Made by a program: the position numbers and the translations under genes
NCBI RefSeq assembly: GCF_000963965.1
Contig: NZ_BAMX01000010.1
Location: 62,001-126,000, forward strand
From: Acetobacter orientalis
GTDB lineage: Bacteria > Pseudomonadota > Alphaproteobacteria > Acetobacterales > Acetobacteraceae
DNA: 64,000 bases
Direction: 5' to 3'
In this document: piece by piece, positions 17,880 to 27,209 of the stretch
Position numbering within the stretch: the stretch's first letter is position 1
How the letters are laid out: each line of letters begins with the position of its first letter
The notes under the pieces: generated by a model
The model's input: only the letters and a program-made list of their open reading frames with translations
What the model was told of the DNA's origin: nothing
Databases searched by the model: none

Positions 17880-19193
17880 GTGAGCGCATCTACTTCTTCT
17901 CCCCTTCGTCTTGGTATTGCTGGGCTTGGCACTGTTGGTGCTGGCGTTATCAAACTGCTTGAAACCAACAAAGACCTCATTACCGCCCGTGCTGGCCGTG
18001 CTTTGCAGGTTGTAGCTGTAAGTGCGCGCAACCGCACCCAAGACCGTGGGGTAAGCCTTGAAGGCCTACGGTGGTACGACAACGCCATTGACCTAGCCGC
18101 AGACCCAGAAGTTGATGTGGTGGTAGAACTCATTGGTGGGGCAGAAGGCCCCGCCCGTGCATTGGTTGAAGCCGCCCTTGCCGCAGGCAAAGCGGTTGTA
18201 ACCGCCAACAAAGCCCTTATTGCCCTGCACGGTGCCGCTTTGGCCCAAAGCAGTGCCGCCAACACTGCCCCATTGTTGTACGAAGCAGCCGTAGCTGGCG
18301 GTATTCCGGCTATTAAAACCGTGCGTGAAGGGCTGGCGGCAGACCGCCTGCTGCGCATTGGCGGTATTCTAAATGGCACCTGCAACTACATTCTTACCGT
18401 TATGCGCGAAACGGGTAAGGACTTTGCAACTGTGCTGGCCGATGCCCAAAAGCTGGGCTACGCCGAAGCCGACCCTTCAACCGATATTGACGGCTGGGAC
18501 GCAGCACACAAGCTGGCCATTTTGGCGGGTTTGGCTTTTGGCCGCCCCGTTGCATTTGAGAGCGTGCATGTTGAAGGTATTCGCCACATTGGTGCAGCAG
18601 ACCTCGATTTTGCCCGCAAACTTGGCTACCGCATTAAGCTGTTAGGGCTTGCCCGTATGGGTGATGCCGGGCTTGAAGCCCGCGTAACCCCCTGCCTTGT
18701 ACCAGAAGATGCTCCCATTGCGCAGGTTGATGGCGTATTTAACGCCGTTGTGGCCGAAGGCGCCTTTGCTGGCCGCCTAATGATAGAAGGCCGCGGCGCT
18801 GGCGAAGGCCCAACCGCCACCGCCGTCACCGCCGACCTGATTGATATTGCCCGTGGCAACACCATTCCAGTGTGGGGCGTGCAGAGCGCCACCACAGAAG
18901 TTTTGCGTGCGTGCCCTCTTTCTGCCGGAAAAGGGGCGTTCTATCTGCGCCTGCGGGTAGAAGACCGGCCCGGTGTTATTGCTGACATTACCGCTGTCCT
19001 ACGCGATTGCGGGGTTTCTTTGCGCAGCATGCTCCAACCCACACCTGTCCGGAACGAAACCGCCCCGCATGTTCCGCTGATTCTGGTAACCCACCAGACA
19101 TCAGAAGCCGCCATGCAGGACGCCGTTGCCCGCATTGACACATTAAGTGTTGTTGCAGACACACCGGTTGTTATTCGGATTGAAACGGACTGA
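17880..19193 (+). CDS. hom: Homoserine dehydrogenase
   Basis: 437 aa. It reduces aspartate semialdehyde to homoserine, the branch point to threonine and methionine. The NAD(P)-binding loop GIAGLGTVGAGV is at about 13-24. NKALIA and YEAAVAGGIP mark the dimer and active-site region, and GGILNGTCNYILT is the family signature. The C-terminal ACT domain (VEDRPGVIADITAVLRDCGV) indicates feedback control, probably by threonine. The GTG at 17880 is 2 nt past the alaC stop with GGAG upstream, so I choose it over any start inside alaC. Its product feeds MetX. Confidence 0.95.
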   Translation: MSASTSSPLRLGIAGLGTVGAGVIKLLETNKDLITARAGRALQVVAVSARNRTQDRGVSLEGLRWYDNAIDLAADPEVDVVVELIGGAEGPARALVEAALAAGKAVVTANKALIALHGAALAQSSAANTAPLLYEAAVAGGIPAIKTVREGLAADRLLRIGGILNGTCNYILTVMRETGKDFATVLADAQKLGYAEADPSTDIDGWDAAHKLAILAGLAFGRPVAFESVHVEGIRHIGAADLDFARKLGYRIKLLGLARMGDAGLEARVTPCLVPEDAPIAQVDGVFNAVVAEGAFAGRLMIEGRGAGEGPTATAVTADLIDIARGNTIPVWGVQSATTEVLRACPLSAGKGAFYLRLRVEDRPGVIADITAVLRDCGVSLRSMLQPTPVRNETAPHVPLILVTHQTSEAAMQDAVARIDTLSVVADTPVVIRIETD

Positions 19194-19243
19194 GCGTGCC
19201 AAGCAGCGCCAGTTCAACGCCTGAATTGAGAGGATCTCTTTTG

Positions 19244-20242
19244 ATGTCTGATACTCGTGAGCCAAAACAGTTTGTGGTTTCAGACCGCAATCTGGCGCTC
19301 GAACTGGTGCGCGTGACAGAAGCCGCAGCCCTGGCCTCTGCCCACTGGACAGGCCGCGGCCAGAAAAACGATGCAGACGGCGCGGCAGTAGAAGCCATGC
19401 GCATTGCCTTTGACACCGTGGCCATTGACGGCACAGTGGTGATTGGTGAAGGCGAAATGGACGAAGCACCAATGCTTTATATTGGTGAAAAAGTAGGCGC
19501 TGGCGGCCCGGCAATGGATATTGCCGTAGACCCGCTTGAAGGCACCAACCTGTGTGCCAAAGACATGCCCAACGCCCTAACCGTTGTTGCACTGGCCGAA
19601 AAAGGCAATTTTCTGCACGCGCCAGATGTGTATATGGACAAAATTGTGGTTGGCCCCAACCTACCAGACGGCGTGGTTGACCTTGAAAGCAGCATTGAGG
19701 CCAACCTGCGCAATCTGGCAAAAGCCAAAAACAAGTCTATTTCAGACATTGTTTTGTGCACCCTAGAACGCGACCGCCACGCTGAACTCATTGCCAAAAC
19801 CCGTGAGGCCGGTGCCCGCGTGCGCCTGCTCAGCGATGGTGACGTAGCCGCCGCTATTGCCGCCTGCATGGATAACAGCCAGGTGGATATTTACGCAGGT
19901 TCTGGCGGTGCGCCAGAAGGTGTGCTGGCTGCTGCTGCCGTGCGCTGCGTTAACGGCCAGATGCAAGGCCGCCTGTTGTTTGAAGATGACGCACAACGCC
20001 AGCGCGCCCTTAAAATGAACCCCGGCAAAGACCCAGACCGTAAGTTGGGCCTGCATGATATGGCCGCAGGGTCTGTACTGTTTTCTGCAACGGGGGTTAC
20101 ATCTGGCTTCCTGCTGCGTGGCATACACCGCTACACCACCCACGCTGTTACGCATTCTTTGGTGATGCGCTCTAAATCTGGCACTGTCCGGTTTATTGAA
20201 GGGCACCATAACTTCAACACCAAAACCTGGACCCCGCAATAA
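19244..20242 (+). CDS. glpX: Class II fructose-1,6-bisphosphatase GlpX
   Basis: 332 aa. It dephosphorylates fructose-1,6-bisphosphate in gluconeogenesis and the Calvin or pentose-phosphate branch. The metal and substrate motifs are present: WTGRGQKNDADGAAVEAMR, VVIGEGEMDEAPMLYIGE, DPLEGTNLCAKDMPNA and GGAPEGVLAAAAVRCV. The ATG at 19244 follows GAGAGGATC and gives the normal N-terminus, and an open frame runs further up to 19196. It is in the same run as hom and recJ. Confidence 0.96.
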   Translation: MSDTREPKQFVVSDRNLALELVRVTEAAALASAHWTGRGQKNDADGAAVEAMRIAFDTVAIDGTVVIGEGEMDEAPMLYIGEKVGAGGPAMDIAVDPLEGTNLCAKDMPNALTVVALAEKGNFLHAPDVYMDKIVVGPNLPDGVVDLESSIEANLRNLAKAKNKSISDIVLCTLERDRHAELIAKTREAGARVRLLSDGDVAAAIAACMDNSQVDIYAGSGGAPEGVLAAAAVRCVNGQMQGRLLFEDDAQRQRALKMNPGKDPDRKLGLHDMAAGSVLFSATGVTSGFLLRGIHRYTTHAVTHSLVMRSKSGTVRFIEGHHNFNTKTWTPQ

Positions 20243-20272
20243 GCGGGGCTGGCACCCAACATTTTGTCTGAC

Positions 20273-22096
20273 ATGAACGTTATTCTGCCCCAAGAGCCTG
20301 CTCTGCCTACACAGCCCCACCTTGCCCTTGGCGTACAGGCCAGCCTGTCTGGCCGGCGGTGGGTATGGCGCAGTGGGGCAGATAACCCAGACATTCAACG
20401 TTTAGGTGCCGCTATTGCCCAACGGGCAGGCCTGCCAGAAATTGTAGGCCGCCTTTTGGCACTGCGTGGTTTATCGCTAGATGGCGCAGCAGATTTTCTC
20501 GACCCCAAATTACGGGCCCTTATGCCCAACCCCTCTGTTTTGCAGGATATGGATAAAGCCGCCGCCCGCATGGCGCGCGCTATACAACACGCCGAAACAG
20601 TGGGCATTTTTGGGGATTACGATGTCGATGGGGCCTGTGCCTCTGGCATTTTAGCCAGCTTTTTTGAAGAAGCAGGCTGCGCTGTTCATACTCATATTCC
20701 CGACCGTATGACCGAGGGTTACGGCCCTAACGCACCAGCGCTTGAAGGGCTTATTGCCCAAGGTGCCTCCCTTATTATTTGTGTAGATTGCGGCACGGCC
20801 TCGGCTGATATTTTAAACCCGCTACACAGCAAAGCTGACATTGTGGTGCTAGACCACCATAAGTCTGAAGATGCACTGCCAGCTATTTTGGCAACGGTTA
20901 ACCCCAACCGGCCAGACTGTACCTCTGGCCTTAACCATGTCTGTGCAGCAGCCCTCGCTTTTTTAGCTGCCGCTGCCACCGTGCGCGACCTACGGGCTAC
21001 CGGCTGGTTTGAAAACCACCCCGCCCCCGACCTTTTACGCCAGCTTGACCTGGTGGCGTTAGCTACCGTGTGTGACGTCATGCCCTTACAAGGGCTTAAC
21101 CGTGCTTTTGTAACCCAAGGGCTTAAAGTTATGGCCCGCCGCCAACGGGTGGGCCTAACCGCCCTGCTTGAGATTGCGGGCGTTACCAAAGCACCCGATG
21201 CATTTTCTTGCGGGTTTGCACTTGGCCCCCGTATTAACGCCGGTGGCCGCATAGCCGAGGCAGCGTTAGGCCTACGCCTGCTCCGGTGTGAAGACACGCA
21301 CGAAGCCAAACTGATGGCGGAAAGGCTCGATGCCGTAAACCGCAAACGCCAAGGGGTAGAGGCCGATATTCTTGACCTTGCCATGCAACAAGCCGCAGCA
21401 CAGCGCGAGGCTGGCCATGCCGTTATTTTGCTGGCTGGCAAAAACTGGCACCCCGGCGTGGTTGGTATTGTGGCAGGGCGTATTAAAGAGCAGTTTAACC
21501 GCCCGGCGCTTGTTGGTGCAGAGTTAGAAGATGGCGCAGTTAAAGGCTCCGGCCGCTCGGTACCGGGGCTAGACCTTGGCACCGTTATTATTGCGGCACG
21601 CCAAGCCGGTTTGCTTACCACAGGTGGTGGGCATGCCATGGCCGCTGGCTTCTCTCTCCCCGTTAGCAATGTTGAAAAATTTCACGCATTTTTAGATGCC
21701 CGCCTAGCGGGTGCGGCTGAACTGCCTAACGCGGTTGACCTTGATATTGATGCGGCCCTTGCCGTAAGTGGCGCTACGGTTGAACTTGCCCAAAGCATGG
21801 CCACACTGGCCCCCTTTGGCGCAGGCAATGCCGAACCTTTAGTGGCACTTTCTAACGTACAAGTTGTCAAATCAGACCGTATTGGCCGAGACGGCAACAC
21901 CTTGCGCCTGCTCTTACGCGGTGCAGACGGTGGGCGCTTAAAAGCCTTGGTGTTTCGGGTAGAAAACAGCCCCCTTGCCCCCATGCTAGAAGACACAACC
22001 CGCCCGCCCTTGCATCTGGCTGGCTACCTCCGCGCTGAAAGCTGGAATGGCCGCACAGACGTAACCTTCTTTATTCAAGACGCCGCCCGCGCGTGA
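20273..22096 (+). CDS. recJ: Single-stranded-DNA 5'-3' exonuclease RecJ
   Basis: 607 aa. The DHH phosphoesterase motifs are present: GDYDVDG (about 111), DCGTAS (about 160) and VVLDHHKSE (about 188). The DHHA1 motif GGGHAMAAGFS lies around 444 and an OB-like C-terminal domain follows. It works in recombinational repair and mismatch repair. A TTG at 20264 is in frame three codons upstream, and I take the ATG at 20273. It overlaps the next gene by 4 nt. Confidence 0.95.
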   Translation: MNVILPQEPALPTQPHLALGVQASLSGRRWVWRSGADNPDIQRLGAAIAQRAGLPEIVGRLLALRGLSLDGAADFLDPKLRALMPNPSVLQDMDKAAARMARAIQHAETVGIFGDYDVDGACASGILASFFEEAGCAVHTHIPDRMTEGYGPNAPALEGLIAQGASLIICVDCGTASADILNPLHSKADIVVLDHHKSEDALPAILATVNPNRPDCTSGLNHVCAAALAFLAAAATVRDLRATGWFENHPAPDLLRQLDLVALATVCDVMPLQGLNRAFVTQGLKVMARRQRVGLTALLEIAGVTKAPDAFSCGFALGPRINAGGRIAEAALGLRLLRCEDTHEAKLMAERLDAVNRKRQGVEADILDLAMQQAAAQREAGHAVILLAGKNWHPGVVGIVAGRIKEQFNRPALVGAELEDGAVKGSGRSVPGLDLGTVIIAARQAGLLTTGGGHAMAAGFSLPVSNVEKFHAFLDARLAGAAELPNAVDLDIDAALAVSGATVELAQSMATLAPFGAGNAEPLVALSNVQVVKSDRIGRDGNTLRLLLRGADGGRLKALVFRVENSPLAPMLEDTTRPPLHLAGYLRAESWNGRTDVTFFIQDAARA

Positions 22097-23226
22097 AAGG
22101 CATCATCTCAGCAGCGCATGCAACCCGCCTTGCCTTTTTTATTGGTGGGTTTGCTGTGGCATGCTGGGCCCCCTTGGTGCCTTTTGCCAAAGAGCGGCTA
22201 CACGCTAACGATGGCTCTATAGGCGCACTGCTTTTATGCCTTGGCACAGGCTCTGTACTGACCATGCTGCTAACGGGGGCGCTTAATAGTAAATTTGGCA
22301 GCAAGCCACTTATTGTTGCTGGCAGCCTTGGGCTTATCTTAACCCTACCCGGCTTAGCCTTTAGCCACGCGGCCCTTACTTTGGCCTTAGTCCTGCTTGG
22401 CTTTGGGGCAAGCCTTGGCGTGCTAGATGTCGCCATGAATATTCATGGCGCAGAGGTAGAGCGCCTAACACAACGCGCCTTAATGGCAGGGTTTCATGGG
22501 TTTTTCAGCATTGGGGGCTTTGCTGGCGCCATTGCCATGACCGCCCTGCTTTCTGCACACATCACGCCTTTTTATAGCACGCTCGCCTGCTCCGCCCTTA
22601 TGGGGGTGTTGTTGCTCGTGGCGTTCCCAAGTTTTGTAAAAACCAAGCAAGCAGAAAACGAACCATTTCTTGCCGTACCCCACGGCATTGTGCTGCTGCT
22701 CTCATTTTTGGCTGCCATTGCGTTTTTGGCAGAGGGTGCAATGCTAGACTGGGGGGCGCTCTTTATTATAACCGCCAAACTGCTGCCCGTTGCACAAGCG
22801 GGTATGGGCTACATTCTCTTTTCTAGCGCCATGACAGTAGGCCGTTTATTGGGTGATACAGTAACCCATAAACTCGGTGCCTTGCCCATGTTGGTGGGCG
22901 GCTCTGCCCTTGCTATTTTGGGTATAATTACCCTGCTGCTTGTACCCATACCGGCCTTTGCCCTCAGCGGCTTTGTCCTGCTTGGGCTGGGTATTGCTAA
23001 TATTGCCCCTATTTTATTCAGGCTGGCAGGTAAGCAAACGCTTATGCCAACCGGGCTGGCCATAGCCACCCTCACTACCATTGGTTATGCAGGCGTATTG
23101 CTTGGCCCCGCAGGCATTGGCTTTGCGGCAAGCTTGCTCACGCTTAAAGGGGCATTTTGGCTGCTGGCCGCCCTACTGGCCATTATACCACTATGCGCAC
23201 GCCGCGCCGTACGCACTCCTCATTAA
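22093..23226 (+). CDS. MFS transporter, 12 membrane helices
   Basis: 377 aa, almost wholly hydrophobic, GTG start overlapping the recJ stop (GTGA). The loop between helices 2 and 3, LNSKFGSKPLIVAGSLG, is the MFS G-x3-D/K-R-x-G-type signature. DVAMNIHGAEVER in the first half resembles the YbjJ-like/fucose-permease-like subgroup. The substrate is unknown. Translational coupling with recJ is curious and probably reflects compaction, not function. Confidence 0.82.
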   Translation: MKGIISAAHATRLAFFIGGFAVACWAPLVPFAKERLHANDGSIGALLLCLGTGSVLTMLLTGALNSKFGSKPLIVAGSLGLILTLPGLAFSHAALTLALVLLGFGASLGVLDVAMNIHGAEVERLTQRALMAGFHGFFSIGGFAGAIAMTALLSAHITPFYSTLACSALMGVLLLVAFPSFVKTKQAENEPFLAVPHGIVLLLSFLAAIAFLAEGAMLDWGALFIITAKLLPVAQAGMGYILFSSAMTVGRLLGDTVTHKLGALPMLVGGSALAILGIITLLLVPIPAFALSGFVLLGLGIANIAPILFRLAGKQTLMPTGLAIATLTTIGYAGVLLGPAGIGFAASLLTLKGAFWLLAALLAIIPLCARRAVRTPH

Positions 23227-23591
23227 ACGCCCTTTTGGACATTCTGGATCGCCAAAATGAGCAAAGCAATTCGCAGTGCGGCCAACAATGCCCCATTGTT
23301 GTGTGAAGCAGCAGTAGCTGTCTGCTTCACACAAGAGCCGCATAAGGCTGGGGGCAAGCACCATGGGTATGTTCCGCAAGGTTTATTTAACGCCAGATTG
23401 TGAGGGCCTCTAAAGACCTTGAGCGAGGCATTCCCACTACCGTCTAGGCTAGTTTAGCTTGCCTTTTTGCTCCTTCAATCCGGCGGGCTTTAGGCCCCCT
23501 TGCGCATCGCGCTGCGGCTACAAACTACTGTGGCATAACACATGCCCAACAAGGCCGTGCCACGGCCCTGTTTAAAACAACCTCTCCGCTT
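23227..23591. other. Gene-free region holding a decayed hom-like fragment
   Basis: About 365 bp between convergent genes. 23274-23322 matches part of hom (below). The rest shows stop codons in all frames within short distances. I saw no clear terminator or RNA. Confidence 0.5.
23274..23322 (+). pseudogene. Relic of a homoserine-dehydrogenase-like gene
   Basis: About 48 bp line up with 18251-18299 inside hom with roughly six mismatches and no gap. Translated in the same frame it reads SAANNAPLLCEAAVA against SAANTAPLLYEAAVA in hom. After that the frame continues unrelated (VCFTQEPHKAGG) to a stop. It is either a degraded second hom-like gene or a small ectopic duplication. Confidence 0.5.
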
Positions 23592-24182
23592 TTAGCGTTT
23601 AAGCCCGTGCAGCAAATGCATTTTTACCGCGGGCCATTCAGCAGCTACAATGCTATACACGCAGGTATCCCGTAGTGAGCCATCGGGCATTCTGGTATGG
23701 CTGCGTAAAATACCGTCCAGCTTTGCACCTAAACGCTCAATCGCTTTACGGCTTTTCTGGTTTAAAAAATGCGTTCTAAACTCAACACAGTGGCAGCCCA
23801 TGCTCTCAAACGCATGCGTTAAAAGCAGCGTTTTGGCGGCAGTATTGACCCCCGTGCGCTGTGCGCTTGCCGCATACCATGTTGAGCCAATTTCTACACG
23901 GGGCACGCTGCGGTCTATGTTCATATAAGTGGTCATGCCCACAACCGTGTTGTCTGCAACGCGCACAACATAGGGCAGCATACTACCTGCGGCTTGCAAC
24001 TTTAAACGGCGCTCTATTTCCTGCGCCATGCCCTCGGGCTTAGGGACAATAGTGCACCAAACCTGCCAAAGCTGGCCATCTTGCACAGCATCTTGCAAGG
24101 CACGGCAATGGCTATGCTGCAAAGGCTCTAGGCGTACGCTGGCCCCCTCTAAAAGCGTGGGCTGGTTGGGTATGGACACCAT
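23592..24182 (-). CDS. GNAT acetyltransferase, RimJ/RimL-like
   Basis: 196 aa. GASVRLEPLQHSHCRAL at the start, VVGMTTYMNIDRSVPRVEIGSTWY in the middle, and VEFRTHFLNQKSRKAIERLGAKLDGILRSH follow the RimJ/RimL pattern, where N-x2-S-x-x-x-I-x-x-x-G-A binds acetyl-CoA. YAASAQRTGVNTAAKTLLL takes the place of the usual pyrophosphate-binding loop. It could acetylate ribosomal N-termini, amino acids or small amines. It is separated from rpoH upstream by a terminator. Confidence 0.82.
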   Translation of the reverse strand: MVSIPNQPTLLEGASVRLEPLQHSHCRALQDAVQDGQLWQVWCTIVPKPEGMAQEIERRLKLQAAGSMLPYVVRVADNTVVGMTTYMNIDRSVPRVEIGSTWYAASAQRTGVNTAAKTLLLTHAFESMGCHCVEFRTHFLNQKSRKAIERLGAKLDGILRSHTRMPDGSLRDTCVYSIVAAEWPAVKMHLLHGLKR

Positions 24183-24207
24183 TGGTCTTTCTTCTTTCTC
24201 ACAACAA

Positions 24208-24233
24208 AAAAGGGAGGCCGAAACCTCCCTTTT
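24208..24233 (-). terminator. Intrinsic terminator after rpoH
   Basis: On the minus strand a 10-bp AAAAGGGAGG/CCTCCCTTTT stem with a 6-nt loop is followed by TT to give a six-T tract. It lies about 40 bp past the rpoH stop and just before the acetyltransferase start. Confidence 0.85.
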
Positions 24234-24270
24234 GCAAAACTGCTTTACCTGAGAGTGCTAACCAAGCGTT

Positions 24271-25161
24271 TTATTGGCCCGCTTGAATAGCCCCACGGCG
24301 TGCCTCAACTTCCTTCTTCATAGCCGCCTGCACTTTTTCAAAAGCGCGCACTTCAATCTGGCGCACGCGCTCGCGCGAAATGCCATATTCGTGGGCAAGG
24401 TCTTCAAGGGTAGAAGGCTCGTCTTTTAAGCGGCGCTCGGTGAAAATATGCTTTTCACGCTCGTTAAGCATAGACATAGCAGAAGAGAGCATGGCTTTGC
24501 GGCCAGACATTTCCTCATTTTCAGCATAAACCTCTTCTTGGTTGTGTTGGTCATCAACCAAGCGGTCTTGCCACTCGCTGCTTTCGTCTGTGCGCATGGG
24601 CGCGTTCAAGCTGTGGTCTGGGGCCGCCATACGGCGGTTCATGTTCACCACGTCTTGCTCTGGCACGCCCAGAGTGGTGGCAATTTTGTTCACCTGTTCA
24701 GGCTGTAAATCACCATCTTCAATAGCCTGCATCTGGCCTTTAAGACGGCGCAGGTTAAAGAACAGTTTTTTCTGGGCGGCCGTGGTGCCCATTTTAACCA
24801 AAGACCAGCTATGCAGAATATATTCCTGAATAGCGGCGCGTATCCACCACATGGCATAAGTTGCCAAACGAAAGCCTTTATCGGGGTCGAAGCGGCGCAC
24901 GGCCTGCATCATACCCACATTGCCTTCGCTAATCAGTTCGTTAATGGGTAGGCCATAGCCACGGTAGCCCATGGCAATTTTAGCAACCAAACGCAGGTGA
25001 GAGGTCACCAGTGTATGGGCTGCCTGCACATCGCCTTTATCTTTCCATAGGTGGGAAAGGCGCAGTTCTTCCTCCGGGGTAAGGAGGGGGTATTTACGGA
25101 TGTCCTGAAGATACCTTGACAGATTGTTTTCAGAACCAACATTGATGACAGAAGACACCAT
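24271..25161 (-). CDS. rpoH: Heat-shock sigma factor RpoH (sigma-32)
   Basis: 296 aa, the normal sigma-32 length. Region 2 is intact (LVTSHLRLVAKIAMGYRGYGLPINELISEGNVGMMQAVRRFDPDKGFRLATYAMWWIRAAIQEYI). The RpoH box-like QKKLFFNLRRLK, region 3, and region 4.2 with the recognition helix LEDLAHEYGISRERVRQIEVRAFEKVQ follow. The ATG at 25161 has GAGGAG at 10 nt, so the 60 additional upstream codons are not used. It directs transcription of chaperone and protease genes. Confidence 0.96.
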   Translation of the reverse strand: MVSSVINVGSENNLSRYLQDIRKYPLLTPEEELRLSHLWKDKGDVQAAHTLVTSHLRLVAKIAMGYRGYGLPINELISEGNVGMMQAVRRFDPDKGFRLATYAMWWIRAAIQEYILHSWSLVKMGTTAAQKKLFFNLRRLKGQMQAIEDGDLQPEQVNKIATTLGVPEQDVVNMNRRMAAPDHSLNAPMRTDESSEWQDRLVDDQHNQEEVYAENEEMSGRKAMLSSAMSMLNEREKHIFTERRLKDEPSTLEDLAHEYGISRERVRQIEVRAFEKVQAAMKKEVEARRGAIQAGQ

Positions 25162-25545
25162 GGTAGCACTCCTCTGAACTGGAAAACTCCCTGTCTTGCA
25201 CCTGAAACGGCAGGGTTTTGGCGCAATGATGAAAAGAGGCGAGCTCCAGCCAAAAGTGGTAGGACTTAACGCCCTCTTTGTCGGCCCCCAATTTGGGCAG
25301 TCGAGAAAAGAAGCGTCCATTTTCAGCAATGCATAAAGCACGCCAATTAGGTTTGGGCAGGGTGCGCCGTAAATTGCGCTATGTCAAGAAAAGCAGGGTT
25401 TACCCCCGTTTAACGTTCTTGGGGGCAGCAAAGTTCCCTTTGGTTTCTGCACTTTGCCCCATTTTGCGTCTGTTTTCCCTTATTGCCGAGTCTCTCATTT
25501 GCCGCTTTGCATCATATAATAGCGCTATACCGCGCCAAGAGGGCT
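25162..25545. other. Upstream region of rpoH
   Basis: About 385 bp between rpoH and the permease gene, both on the minus strand. A CCCCC...GGGGG dyad at about 25403-25425 and a CCCTG/CAGGG pair close to the rpoH start (25170-25215) could be leader structures. RpoH messages in other bacteria are thermosensor-controlled, but I cannot show that here. No gene is supported. Confidence 0.4.
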
Positions 25546-26901
25546 TTATGCGCCTTCGCGTGCTGCTGTAGCGCGCATTTTTAACCAGCCAATAGCGCTT
25601 AAACAGGCTAAGGCAATGGCCCCCACTCCAAGCTCTTTTCTGCTGTCTGGCATGCTTAACATTGCCACCAGCGCCGTTGCCAAAAGCACAAGGGCTAACC
25701 ACCCTTTCCATGCTTGGGTTTTACACAGCCGCAAGCGGCTCCACACTATCAGGCTGTTATAAAACATAATGCATGTCCCAACGATGGACACCAGAAACGC
25801 AAAAATAAGAGTGGGCGAAATAACCGCCAGCGTAGAAATAGCCAAGGTGGCGCAGGCGCTGGCTATAACGGCCCGGCGTGGTAGCTGCCCGCCTGTGCTG
25901 GTAGCCTGAAAAAAGCGCGGCATATCGCCCCGGTGCGCCATTTCCAGAATAATGCGTGAGGTTGCGTACAGGCCAGAATTAAGCGTTGAAAGCGTTGCCG
26001 ACAAAATAACGATCGTCATTAAGCTGGCGGCATATGGCACATGAAAGCGCTCTAAAACAGCCAAAAAAGGCGAGACCCCACGCACCTGATCCGACCACGG
26101 CATAACACATAAAATAAGCGTTAAAGAGGTAAGGTAAAACAACAAAAGCCGCACGGCCACGGTGCGCGTAACACGGGCAATATTGCGGTCTGGCTCGTCT
26201 GTTTCTAGGGCGGCAATGGTAGCAACTTCACTCCCGGTCATGGAAAACAGAGCTGTGGGCACGGCAGCCAAAAATGCAAAATACCCATTAGGGGCCAGCC
26301 CGCCATGCCCAAACACATTGTTTGCAACCGGCATTGCCTGCCCAGCCAGCAAATACACAGCCACCCCAATAAAGCTGATAATCGCCACAATTTTTATCAT
26401 GGCCAGCCAATATTCAAACTCGCCATAATGCCGCACAGAAAGCAGGTTAATGGCGGTAATACTGCCTAAAATAAGCAACTCTATTGCGGCAAAGGGCAAC
26501 GGCACAAAGGGGGCAATAAGGGTCGCTGCGGCAATAACCTCTACCCCCAAGGCGGTTATCCACACCAGCCAATAGACCCAGCCCGCAACAAAACCCGCCA
26601 ATGGCCCCAAGGCATACTTAATCTGGCCAATAAAAGACCCCCGCCCCGGTGCTGCGCGGGCAATATCGCGCAGCATAACATTCACCAAAAACATAATGCC
26701 GCCAGCCAGCAGGTAAGACAGCAACACGCTTGGCCCCGCCGTAGCAATAGCCCCACCAGACCCCACAAAAAGCCCGGCACCAATAACACCACCCAGAGAA
26801 ATCATGCTGACATGGCGGGCTTTTAAAACAGAGTTTTGCTGCTTACCCGGCTGTGGTGGCAAAGCCTGCCCTGCTTGCTCTGTTGAGCCCTGTTGCCCCA
26901 T
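25546..26901 (-). CDS. APC-family amino-acid permease
   Basis: 451 aa, about 12 membrane helices. The first helix carries the APC signature HVSMISLGGVIGAGLFVGSGGAIATAGPSVLLSYLLAG with the glycine-rich unwound segment that binds the amino-acid backbone. GSFIGQIKYALGPLAGFVAGWVYW and FSMTGSEVATIAALETDEPDRNIARV follow, typical of the AAT (AroP/GabP/AnsP) group. The ATG at 26901 follows AAAGGCGGG, and a GTG at 26931 is less likely. The substrate is not determinable. Confidence 0.87.
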   Translation of the reverse strand: MGQQGSTEQAGQALPPQPGKQQNSVLKARHVSMISLGGVIGAGLFVGSGGAIATAGPSVLLSYLLAGGIMFLVNVMLRDIARAAPGRGSFIGQIKYALGPLAGFVAGWVYWLVWITALGVEVIAAATLIAPFVPLPFAAIELLILGSITAINLLSVRHYGEFEYWLAMIKIVAIISFIGVAVYLLAGQAMPVANNVFGHGGLAPNGYFAFLAAVPTALFSMTGSEVATIAALETDEPDRNIARVTRTVAVRLLLFYLTSLTLILCVMPWSDQVRGVSPFLAVLERFHVPYAASLMTIVILSATLSTLNSGLYATSRIILEMAHRGDMPRFFQATSTGGQLPRRAVIASACATLAISTLAVISPTLIFAFLVSIVGTCIMFYNSLIVWSRLRLCKTQAWKGWLALVLLATALVAMLSMPDSRKELGVGAIALACLSAIGWLKMRATAAREGA

Positions 26902-27209
26902 GCCACCCGCCTTTATTGTGCTACTTGCCACTTAAAATTCCATACAGGCTGCTACGGGCACCCCACAGACCCAGCCACTTTAACCTAACTGACACATAAT
27001 GTGCGCTGTTCATAAAGCAGTGTTTTAGCGCTGTCTTGTGCCAAAGGGCCAAAAAGCCGCTTTCTACACATCAGATTATAGCGAATACTCACCCCACCAA
27101 TGCATTATCAGGCCTTTTTACGCGCCCCTCGCATACGCCCCACCGTGCAACGCTCAGGGTTTGTGGGGGGTCTTACTTCTTGTCATTCTCGTTTTGCAGG
27201 CGTTTGTCC
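26902..27209. other. Divergent intergenic region
   Basis: 308 bp between the permease (left) and the aldose epimerase (right). The epimerase frame is open through most of it, but no start with a ribosome site is visible before 27210. No other feature was recognised. Confidence 0.4.

Noticed and set aside
20719-21669. 316-codon open frame opposite recJ
   Set aside because: Ser/Arg/Pro-rich mirror of the recJ coding strand, with no start signal.
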